This document shows positions 54,515-64,000 of a stretch of 64,000 nucleotides of DNA, one piece after another (within the stretch, counting starts at the first letter, position 1; the number at the start of each line of letters is the position of its first letter). The stretch is from the NCBI GenBank assembly GCA_023101725.1, contig JALJCO010009077.1, forward strand, positions 470,011 to 534,010, in the 5' to 3' direction. A program made the translations under genes and the position numbers. Under the pieces are notes generated by a model. The model saw only the letters and a list, made by a program, of their open reading frames with translations, made no database searches and had not been told where the DNA came from. The DNA is from Atherinomorus stipes. Lineage: Eukaryota; Chordata; Actinopteri; Atheriniformes; Atherinidae.

Positions 54515-54660
54515 GAGTCGAAAGTCTGTCCTTGAGGGCTGCTGTCCTACAAGTTTTGGATGTTTGAGTCAACGGACTTTACAACACTTTCCAACAGACC
54601 GTTGAGGAGAGAGAGAGTCGTTAATTTAAATCAGGTGTGCTAAATCAGGCATAAGAGCAC
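54515..54660. mobile_element. short hAT-like MITE, degraded copy
   Basis: GTCCTTGAGGGCTGCTGTCC resembles the GGTCCTCAAGGGCCGGTGTC end of the 37499 copy; the right end is not clear. Followed by a CG/CA microsatellite. Confidence 0.45.
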
Positions 54661-54665
54661 CAACC

Positions 54666-54666
<1 letters not shown>

Positions 54667-54696
<30 letters not shown>

Positions 54697-54698
54697 AT
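54667..54698. repeat. GC then CA microsatellite
   Basis: GCGCGCGC running into ten or more CA units, alternating purine-pyrimidine throughout. Confidence 0.95.
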
Positions 54699-55369
54699 TG
54701 TATTTATATATTATGACAATAATTGTCTTTTTGAATTTAACAAATTAAATTTTTGTGTGAAGCAACTATTGTGTCACAGTTATTGAGTCATAATGATTTT
54801 TAAAATCTCAGTTATGACTCTTGATCTTATATTAATGACTTTATTCTCATAACTTTTCCCAATAAGACTAAGCTCATAACAGTGACTTTTTTACAATTAT
54901 GACTTTATCTAATAATAATGACTATGTCTCACAATTATGACTTAGAATGCAACAATTTTGAGAAACTTTGTACATGTGGCAGGAATGGGCTTCCGTAACT
55001 AAAAGTAAATCATGACTTTTAGAAAATTTCTAATTATTTTTAAGCAACAGAGTACTTTATCATCTTGAAACACTACCTCATTACCCTCTAGTACTAATAT
55101 TTGGGGATGCAAAGATATTATTTTGAGAAAGTTTGTTGCTATGATAACTTTGTGGGTATACTTTTCCAATATGGCCTTATCATGAGGTGTAAAAAAACAA
55201 AAAAAAAAACCAGGGCTTTCATTCAATTAGCACTCAACAACCTTTGACTTTGTTTAACAAAACACTTTTCTGTGCTTTTATAATTAAACACTTAAGATGA
55301 TGCTGATTACCTTTCATTCACTTCAAAATACCAAACTCTCATTATAAACTTCGAAGAGATCTGGGCCTG

Positions 55370-56335
55370 TATTCCTAAATGTCCCGAGAATCTTCTCAGA
55401 GAGTTTGTTAGCTTAGGAGTGATTCCAGAACATTCTCAGAGAACTCTGAGCAAGGAGTGGAAAGAAACTCTTATCTTGAGAGGTGTGGTTGACCCTGTTG
55501 CTAGGTATGATGAGTCATCATTTCAAAAGCTGTGATTGTTGGTCCTAAAATCTAGATGAAGAATGTACTAATGGTCAGAGGATGGACCCTCAAATCAATA
55601 AACTTAATCATAGGATCTAATCTTATGAAGACTGTATAACTAATATTTCACATAAAAGAAAATATGTTCATTGAATAGTAAGCTATTCTTGAAATAAAAA
55701 TGTTTGAAAACTTAGGCCAACTTGCACAGTAGGTATTCACATAGTTATAGTCATATTTATTTGCTTATATTAATTGACATGCTGGTAATTTTTGCGCCAT
55801 CAAATTTAAACTTTTCAACTCAATTTGGTATTGATGAGGGTAAAATGGCTCAGCTTTCATCAATGTCTGCAATTGCTGACCGGCCTTTAAGAAAGTTGCC
55901 TTTCAAATCTACCACAAACCAGTGAACAGCAATGGAGAAGAAAAGAACAAAGAAACCTAACTGGACAGAGTCTGCTTCTTTCTCAATTGGTCAATGAGCA
56001 TAAGTGTTTTGATGACTTTCATTTTGGGTGGTATTGCATTGTGAAGTTGGGTTGGAAAAGTGCATTTCTGAGATCAACCACAAACATGATTCCTGCACAA
56101 TCCAGTCAAGTGTTTCATGGATTCACTGTCAACCAGAGTTGATAATTTCTCTCCTGCCTCTTCCGTCTGCCATTTTGTCCTCTGCAGGGAACTCCTAAGC
56201 CGCTTAAAAGTCCTCTTCCCTGCTCCTAACAGGACAACAAGTTGTATAACTAGTTGCTGCCCAGGCCCCCCAAGGGTCCCGTTTTCCTGAGGGTATTTTG
56301 TTTTAGCAAGTTTTACAGGAATTATATTCAAGAGG
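55370..56335. other. possible DNA transposon remnant
   Basis: Begins GGGCCTGTATTCCTAAATGT and contains GAGAATCTTCTCAGAGAG, strings I associate with Harbinger/ISL2EU-like fish elements. No opposite end or transposase identified. Confidence 0.35.
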
Positions 56336-56994
56336 GCACTAAATCAACCAATGGAGATCCTGTAATGTTAATGAAGTGTAAAGGCCCCAGGTGTGGCATC
56401 ACATTTTGAGAGGATGTTTGTCGTCAAGTTACCTAAAACTAACTGATGCAAAGAAAATTAGAGGTTAGCTTGTGGTATCACACCTTTTGGTTGTCTTGCT
56501 CCCTGGGCAACTAATTAAGTCACGGTGAGTGGAGATGATATCATCTGGGTATAAAACTGTTTTTAGATGTCATTTGAGTGGACAAAGTTACCTTAGATGA
56601 GTTCATGTTAAGACCAGTTAACACATGTGTAGCAGGCTGAATAAGGCGTATACGTACCATAAGCCTCTCATTATTTGTGCTTTGTCAAATTTTTATTGCT
56701 GGTAATTAGTAGTGGATTTTCTTTAGTTTTTCACAAATTGATATAAAATGGATAAAAGTATCTTATTGTGCAAAACAAAACTAGAGCTTCTTTTGTGTTT
56801 CACACAGCTTTCATCTTTGGATGGCATAGTACAACATATCCAACATGCAAAGGGTCTGGATTTACAATGCAAAAGAAAAGATTTCTATCTTGACCTTATT
56901 AGGCTTACTTCATGCTTCCCCCTGAGCAGTGCAACATTATGGATTGGCTGACAATTATACTGATTGGTCTAATTTTGAAATATTGCTGATGCAA

Positions 56995-57210
56995 TGGTGC
57001 CCAAGTCCAGTCCTCGAGAGCTACTATCCTGCACATTTTAGTTGTGTTCCTTCTCCAACATACCTGAATCAGATGAGTGGCTCGTTACCAGGCCTCTGCA
57101 GAGCTGAATGACATGTGCATGAGGGAATTAGCCATTTGAGTCAGGTGTTTGAGAAAGTTTGCTTTAAAAATGGCAGGACAGTAGCTCTTGAGGGCCGGAC
57201 GTAAGCACCC
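56995..57210. mobile_element. short hAT-like MITE, further copy
   Basis: CCAGTCCTCGAGAGCTACTATCCTGCA and the inverted GCAGGACAG-type end TGGCAGGACAGTAGCTCTTG then AGGGCCGGA define a pair of ends of the 2393/37499 family. Confidence 0.6.
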
Positions 57211-57600
57211 TTCCATTTATACATCTCCAGAAACAACACTTGATAAACACCCAAATATCTGTGATTTCCTTCATAAAGCTTTCCACCAGCAGTAAGGTGC
57301 CCGTCTCTGGTCTTCCGTCTCCAACCTTGAAAGAGATCACAGTATGATCTTCTGCATCTTTTCATAACATTATACAGGGTGTAACAGTACATTGATCTAT
57401 ATGATTGTATTGATAGACAATAAATGACACATTTTCATAACAAAATACTTGTTTGTCATATATACTCTGTGGATATATATGACACAGGGAGACTGTACTG
57501 CATGTACTTTCAAGTACAGTTATGTTAAATTGACCTTTGTTTCATATCGATCAGTGGATACCAAATCTATATCAATTATATCAAAGTATTGATTATATAG

Positions 57601-58098
57601 TAGGGATGTTATGCTCGAGCCCGTCTGCTCGACTCCGCCTCGATCTTATGAACCGGAAGTCTCGCTACCGCTGTTTTGGTGGAAGTGTCAGCATGCCGAA
57701 AGCCACGTGACCACACAAACCGAGGCCTCGTTACGTCATCCGCGACTGTCGAGCCGAAATCTTGAAGTAACTGGGTTTTTTATTCTGTCAGTGCTTAATA
57801 CAGGTTCCAATCACTTGGGAATTTATTGAAAAATAGTTAATTTATCACAGAGGATAATTCCAAGATATTAACCACAAAGGAAACACTAACTGAAGGTTGG
57901 CAACGTATCTTTTATTATACACCGTGTCAGAGACAAAACAGCTCCAGACAGCGCTTCCCTCAGCTGCAGTGCACATCCACGGCCAGCAGATGGAGCTCAT
58001 GCACACGGTCTCAAATGTCTCAAGACTTCGTGTCGATCTCTTGGCAGCTGTGTCAAAATGTCTCAGTGTCTCATGAAGCTTCGTTTTCACCATCCCTA
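57601..58098. mobile_element. hAT-like MITE (TAGGGATGTTATGCTCGAG end)
   Basis: Left TAGGGATGTTATG and right CACCATCCCTA are inverted at the outer bases; no clear 8-bp duplication. CTCGAGCC and TGTCGAGCCG motifs inside, no transposase. Confidence 0.55.
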
Positions 58099-59846
58099 TT
58101 CCCTAATTTTTGTATCTGATAAGGATAACCTGAAGATGTACATAATGAAGGCATGCCACCTGTCGCCTCTTCAGAAAATGTTTGTAACCCTTTAATGCCA
58201 TTTCTGATATACGTTCTTAACCCCCTACAACCGCTGTAATTGACAGCCCACTGCTCTCAGGTTAAACTTGAGCTCGGTTAGATGCAGAGAACGAATTTCC
58301 TAAGTGGGATCAATAAAGTATAAGTTTTAAATGATAAAAATGAAAAAAAAAAATATACTAAAATGTTTTGTGGAGCTTATGCCTTTGGATGTGTCAAGGC
58401 GGCCCCCCCCCAGAGTGATAGTGATATATATATATATAAATATTCACCTAGTACAAAAAAAAAAAAAAAAAAAAAAAAAAGCTCAGGTCCCAAAAGTGCT
58501 GTGAAAATCTTTAAAACTCATTTCTATTCCAACACCAGCCTTCACCATAACTTACATTTTACATGCACCTCAAGAATTGTAAACCCTATAATACCATTTT
58601 GGATAGAACCCACATTTCAATATTTATGGGAAGGTGTTAAAGTGGAGAAATGTGAGCCACGCCTGCTCGGGTCATTATGACATATGAAGCCATGTTTAAA
58701 ACATCGTTGTTTGGACCAGTTCAACAGATTCCATTGTTAGATTCAAGATCTCTGAAGATGCTCAGAAACCACGAATAAATGATGGGAAATCTGCTTCACA
58801 TTGCCATGTTAAAACAACTTATCAGGTCAGGCTGACCAGAAGCTTTATCTGAACTCATGCAGTCTTTCATGTTCAGTAGTGATGAAGCCCATGAGGAATG
58901 ACTCAGAGGGCTGCAGAAATATTTGAGTGAATGAATAAATAAAAGATGCATGATCTTACTTGGAGCTGTTGGAATTTCTCTTTACCAATAACCAGGGAGA
59001 AAAAGAAAAAACAAAGCTAAAATTAGTCAAACGTGTTTTTTAATCTTGCAAGAAAGCAAAATACACTCACATCAGCAGTTCACACATCTGAGATGGAGTT
59101 CTCTGGTAGCTGCAGAGTGAGGCCAAAACTTAAACTGTTACCATACATTCACTTGCTGGAGGATGAAACTGTTGGAAACACAGGATTATGGTCCCTTCTT
59201 TGCTGTCCGACCTTGAATGCTGGCTTTTCATTTTATCTCTGCGAAGGAGGACTCAAAGGCTGATCTCAGGAAAAAAAAAAACAAAAAAGAAAACAAAAAA
59301 AAAAAAAAAAAACACTTCAATTTAATTGTGTAAAAAAAAAAACACACTTGAATGAACGTAAATCCAAACAAAGAAGTCCTCAGAAAGGCACAAAGCCAGT
59401 TCAGACAACTGGATCAAATGAGGAGTTGTTGCTGGAGGAACTGGGCTTTAAGCTGGAGAGTTAGATGGTGTGATTGACAGCAGCTGTGCAGCATCTCGTT
59501 GAGCCATCAGCTGTGGATGGAGAGGGAGAACAGGGCGAGCAAGACATCAACGAAGCCAAAAACTGCAGAAAAAACTAAAGGGAAAAAAGGACAGCAGAGG
59601 ACACCAAAGAGGCAAGGAAACACTGTCCTGTGACTGTCCCAGTCTGAACAGTCTGGCATAGCACACCTTCTGCTAATGAGCTTTACTCCTCTGGTCTCTG
59701 GTGCTCACATTTATCAAACTATTGCAAGAATATTGACAATGAGTAAATGAGATATACTTGTAAAATGTAATATACTTGTATAAAAAGGATTACCTTATAA
59801 GCATACACCAGTAAAAACCGATCCAACAGTCTTCTTTACAACACAT
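58099..59846. other. intergenic DNA downstream of arhgef3
   Basis: No coding signal. Contains a TATA/poly(A) stretch (58425-58480), A-rich runs near 59270-59340 and ordinary AT-rich sequence. Confidence 0.4.
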
Positions 59847-61679
59847 TTTATTAATTCTTTGGTTCAGTGACAGTGCAAAGAGTTTAATTTTTAAACCCAA
59901 TATCACTTTTTATTTTTTACACAAAGAAAAGAATGATGTCCACAAGCATGTTTTTAATAATTCATTTTGAATTGTGCAAAGGCTTTTTTTTTTTTTAATT
60001 AAATTTTTCTAACTGGTGGGTTCAATAGATTTTAATCTTGAATTGTTGATGATAATATCAACCTCAGCTCTTATTGTCTTGTAGTTATATTCTATGAATA
60101 ATAAGGTGGCACATAAACATAATTGGCTTTGTTTCAACATTCATATAAACATATACTTCATATACAGTCTTTACACATAGAAAATACACAACAAGCTCTT
60201 TCATCAAGACTTTGTAGTTGCACCTACAGCAGCTGCAAGCTGCCTCAGCGTTACAGAATAACAAGGCAAAAACTGTCAGGATAGATGACCAAAATTGAAA
60301 ATGCACAGAAAAGATTCTGTTGCATTTAAAGTGCTTTAACAGATGGAAATACCGCTGTTTCCTCCAGTGTTTACCTGCACAATTAAAATGTTAAAAGTCA
60401 ACAAGATAGTCACTGAGGAAGAGTAAATTTCTTTAACTGACTCAAAAGCCAAAAGAAGAATTAAAACTGGACACTAGTTTGAGAAAATAACGTCAGAGGA
60501 TGTAGCAGGTCTACATACCCTCTGCTGGATTTAACAAGTCTCTGAAACAGAAGTGGTTTGTAAAATGTCAAATACTCACATTGTCTATAATGTTCAGTTT
60601 CTGTTTTCAGTATATCATTCGCAAGTGAAAGATGCAACAAGTTTTATTGTATTTAACTGACGTAGGCTAATGTAGACATGAAGGAAACTTACAAAGGGTG
60701 AGAACAAAGCAAATAAGGGATTATGGCATATTGGCTGATGTTAGGACCCTTTCAGTTCCAGATCGTTAGCAAACAGATATTTTCTAAGCCTTGAAGAACT
60801 GTATCGTTACATGATTTGGATTTGTTCACAGGGGTTTGGGACTCAGAGAGACCTTGATAGTTAATACAAAATGCCAGAGTTACAACATGTAGAGGGGAAT
60901 GTTTCTGTGATATACAGTCCTGTTTGTGTGGTTTCCAGATGTGTGGATACAGCAGTTATGGTGTAGATGTGTCGTTGCAGTCCTCAGTCACATGACCGAC
61001 CCAGGCGCACATTATGAATATCGAGGCGAACCATCTGTGTCAAGACAGAGGACAGTATACACAGGACCTCTGATATTATCACTTACATGGATGCAACACG
61101 AAAAATGCAACAACAAAACCAGTTATTTTCTTTTCTTTCTTTTTTTTCTACAAAAATCAATATTATCCTTAAAAAGTAGGCTACATTTTATTCTTCTCTC
61201 ATTTTCCACACATTGTCTTAACTTTCAGATTATATTCTGAGATATACTGTGAAGCAGCACAGCATATCTCAGAGAAAAATCAGAAATTAGTGGGTAAACA
61301 GCCTCTTTTGTCAAAAGTAGTTTGAGAGTAGAAATGCTGCTGGATTTTTAGATCTGACAGTATATTTAGAACAGGTGTTTTCTAACGAGCTCACCTACCT
61401 GGCAGAGGAGCTAATTAAACCCAGCTGGTTTAGTGGCTGGTTGGAACAACCACTGGACAGGATTTCTACTTTCTAGCTTATTTTTAACATCGTTGCTCTC
61501 AACATAGGAACTCGCCCTTGTCTACATTTGATCATATGTAAATGTTGACTGGCAGAAAATGTTTTTGTAGCAGTCGAGCTAAATCATAACTTAGAAAAGA
61601 AAGCATTTTCAATAAGTGAGAGAAAAGTGATATTCAACAGAGGTCTGTTTTTTAAAGAAATACCATTTTAAATGCTTTT

Positions 61680-62281
61680 ATTTCCCCAAGCCTTAACCAT
61701 TGCAGCCGCCTTTTTTACATGTTCCAACCAAATATCTATTAATTGGCTACAGATTGTACAGAAACTCAGCTGTCAGATGTTTAACTAAAACCAAGAATAG
61801 AAACAACATAGCTACTGTTTTAACCTCTTTGCACTGGCTCCCAGTATGTTTTTAGAATTGGTTTTAAAATCTCATTATTTACTTTTAAAGCCTCTCATGG
61901 CCTCTCACTATCTTCTCCATGTGACCTTTTAGAGCCATGCAGTTGTTTGAAGCCTAAGAGCCTCTCAGAGGACTTTTACTTGTTCCAGACACTAAATGTA
62001 AGAGCAGAGGAGACAGCATTAGTGATCAGAGCACCTAAACTTTTGAAGAAGCTGCGAGAGGAAACCAAGTTGGTAAAGTTGCTGTCTTCTTTTAAATCTC
62101 ACCTCATACTGTAACATCCTTTTATCAGAGCCTGACACTTCTGATTTTGATTGGAATTGCTGTCCTACTATTATATTTCTAGTGTTGTACTTTTTTTATT
62201 TTAAGTTGTTTTAATTCATTTGACTTTTTTTCTGCTGCTGTATGAAGCACTTTGTAACACTTGTTTATGAAAGTGCTATGT
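61680..62281 (+). mobile_element. L2-like LINE 3' fragment
   Basis: Broken plus-strand frames read SLHWLPV-like (CTTTGCACTGGCTCCCAGTA), then TALVIRAPKLLKKLREETK and LLSSFKSHLI, the order seen at the C-terminus of L2/Rex-type reverse transcriptases. The tail contains GAAGCACTTTGTAACACTTG and AAAGTGCTATGT, typical of such LINEs. Confidence 0.7.
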
Positions 62282-62711
62282 TAGGGCTGGGCGATATGGA
62301 CCAAAAGTCATATCTCGATATATTTAGGCTGAATATCGATACACGATATATATCTCGATATTTTTATCGCAAGGTGAGAGCGAATATTTTGTTACAGTCA
62401 GAGCCAAATATGACATTACAAGTAGTTTAATTTAAACAGACTGGATGAAATAATGCTCAATTGTTCAAAGAATGATAAAATGTAAACAGAAATACTGTAA
62501 AATACTGTATGTAATAATACTCGCAGATGCAAGCAAGGAACATTACACAGAATTGAATGTAACAAACCCTAGTAAAGTTAGCATTTCTATACAAAGACAA
62601 AACAAACACACATTGAACTCCATATCTCGATATGGGCGATATGGTCCAATTCCATATCTCATTTGAAAATATATCGATATATTTTTCATATCGATATATC
62701 GCCCAGCCCTA
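62282..62711. mobile_element. hAT MITE with TAGGGCTGGGCGATATGG ends
   Basis: 430 bp, near-perfect inverted ends TAGGGCTGGGCGATAT and ATATCGCCCAGCCCTA, flanked by the exact 8-bp duplication TGCTATGT (62274-62281, 62712-62719). CATATCTCGATAT and ATATCGATAT repeats inside. It landed in the last bases of the LINE tail. Confidence 0.95.
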
Positions 62712-63126
62712 TGCTATGTAAACAAGGTTTATCATTAGTTTTGTTCTTTCCTGAATCAGTAATTTGTGTCATTCTGACGTGGGGAGCAGAGGAGGAGCGT
62801 GTGGGTGAAGACAGCAGCACACTGTTGGATATTTGCAGGATTGTTCAATGTGAAGGCAAATCCAGACCCTGGACAACATGTTTGAATAATGCAAATGTCA
62901 CTTGAGGAAATCACGGTTGAGTCTTGTATCTGCTTCATACACGAGCACACAGCCCACACAGTCATGATGTCACGGCTGGTTGATCATGTGACTGTTTACG
63001 AGGACTGTAATTCAACACACATCCACAAATAGCCTCTAGCAGAGTATGTTGATCAACGTGTCCAGACATGGCTAACTTGGGTTTGATCGGTCCTTCTTTC
63101 AGTCCCGTGTTTATTTGCTCCTGGTA

Positions 63127-63860
63127 TCAGCACCTGTGGCTCAGCTCTTCACACTGCAGGGAGTCAGTCTCACCAGTCTCCATGTCCACCTCGTCTTCCA
63201 CCTTAGAACCACTCTGCTCCTGATCCATCACCTCCTCCTCCTCCTCTTGTGTGGGAAAGTTTGAGGAGAGAAGGGAAGCTGCAGCATCATCACTGTCAGC
63301 TGTGATGAGAGTCTCTCCTTCTCCATCCATCCTCCATTGTGCATTGGCTCCTGGTTGTGCCCCCGTCTGCACACAAACCCCCTGACTTGTCTCTGTCTCC
63401 GCATCTGTCTTTGTCTCCCCGTCCACTGCTAATCCTCCTCCTACTTCCAAACAGATTTCACCATCCACAACCAAACCTGCGTCCACCTCTCCACCTGTTA
63501 CTGGCTCTTTGGTCATGCTATCCTTCTTACCTAAACCAAGATCTTCCCCTCTACTTAGACCTGCCTCTTCTTCCAAACCCAGACCTGTCTCCATCTCCCC
63601 CCACATTCCCTTCTCGTCTCCAAGCACCAAATCGCTTCGCGAACTCGAACCTGTCTCATCAAGTGGCCCTATCTGTCTCCTGAGTCCCGGCTCCAGACAC
63701 TGTCCTGTCGGAGGTGGGTGGTCTTCAGTCAGAGCTGCTGCTTCTTTGGCTTGTCTGATGCAGTTGATCCACTGCTGTTTGTTGAAGGCGTCGCTGGCCT
63801 GAAAGTAGTGGGTCTGCAGCTGTCCTCCCGAGCGGTAGGAAACCCGGAAAAAGTTCTTTG
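63127..63860 (-). CDS. arhgef3: ARHGEF3 (XPLN) Rho guanine nucleotide exchange factor, last coding exon
   Basis: ARHGEF3 is a Dbl-family exchange factor that activates RhoA and RhoB through a DH-PH module. This exon starts after acceptor CTCACAG|CAAAG with one base of its first codon in the previous exon, and ends at TGA (63127-63129), coding about 243 residues. Residues 1-40 (KNFFRVSYRSGGQLQTHYFQ, then FNKQQWINCIRQAKE) are the last PH-domain strand and C-terminal helix and closely match vertebrate ARHGEF3. The remaining 200 residues are an acidic, repetitive tail (EEEAGLSRGEDLGLGKK, GEVDAGLVVDGEICLEVGGG, EEEEEVMDQEQSG), clearly longer than my memory of the human tail. The frame is open throughout. 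The rest of the gene lies beyond the right edge. Confidence 0.92.
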
Positions 63861-64000
63861 CTGTGAGAATGACAAAGCAAGACAGAGACAATAAATGACA
63901 GGTTATCGCTGTCAAAGTAATTCATCTGCATCTTCCATTTTAAGTTCTAGGGCTAACCTCTACTGAAAAGATCCTATTCTCATTCTCATGCTGATTTTAA
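63861..64000 (-). other. arhgef3: arhgef3 intron, cut by the window edge
   Basis: Sequence upstream of the last-exon acceptor. A pyrimidine tract (TGTCATTCTCACAG on the minus strand) supports the splice site. Confidence 0.7.

Larger units (their letters stand above)
59847..63126 (-). other. arhgef3: probable arhgef3 3' UTR, with insertions
   Basis: Downstream of the arhgef3 stop, no other coding seen. A minus-strand AATAAA (plus 59847-59852) about 3.3 kb away is a candidate polyadenylation signal. The region hosts an L2-like LINE tail and a hAT MITE. The true end is not proven. Confidence 0.4.

Overview
The window is teleost fish genomic DNA. It carries one nearly complete multi-exon gene on the minus strand, the tail of a second minus-strand gene, and a very dense load of fish-type transposable elements. 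The main gene is tasor (fam208a), which encodes the scaffold subunit of the HUSH silencing complex. I could thread 28 exons from the start codon at 54205 to the stop codon at 1579. Every intron phase matches its neighbours and the gene codes for about 2126 residues, but one exon carries a one-base frameshift in a C8 run (18287-18294). At the right edge (63127-63860) lies the last coding exon of arhgef3 (RhoA guanine nucleotide exchange factor, XPLN), also on the minus strand. To my knowledge human chromosome 3p14.3 has ARHGEF3 and TASOR next to each other in the same orientation, so the block is conserved vertebrate synteny.

Layout from left to right: 1-1578 is tasor 3' UTR plus intergenic DNA. 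1579-7366 holds the last two exons and a 4.5 kb intron with MITEs and a DIRS-like retroelement. 7367-13755 is an intron with a long-armed inverted repeat, a strange 3.4 kb stretch of homopolymers and low-complexity sequence (about 8910-12340), and a MITE with a 9-bp target duplication. 13756-24626 is the compact centre of the gene (exons 10-26). 24627-39148 holds exons 2-9, separated by introns that carry hAT, THAP-bearing, MITE and other insertions. 39149-53940 is a 14.8 kb first intron made almost wholly of nested transposons. 53941-54205 is exon 1 and its GC-richer promoter side. 54206-63126 is the interval between tasor and arhgef3, including a probable long arhgef3 3' UTR into which an L2-like LINE tail and a hAT MITE have inserted.

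Biologically, TASOR joins MPP8 and periphilin to form HUSH, which deposits repressive chromatin on transposons and other long intronless transcribed DNA. The gene for this silencer is itself packed with transposons. Several insertions are precise enough to read target-site duplications: hAT 27759-30241 with CTAAAAAC; hAT MITE 51709-52103 with ACTGTGAT; hAT MITE 62282-62711 with TGCTATGT; a MITE family with 9-bp duplications at 12727-13315 and 36705-37144; and a 5'-truncated LINE-1 at 42477-43151 with a 14-bp duplication. Four degraded THAP-domain relics are scattered through the introns, two of them in matching 1.09 kb inverted-repeat elements. I found no tRNA, rRNA or CRISPR, and no clearly new gene system. 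The best leads are the THAP-bearing element family, the 9-bp-duplication MITE family, the 14-residue Ser-Pro repeats in TASOR with the frameshift inside them, and the low-complexity blocks that look like assembly artefact.
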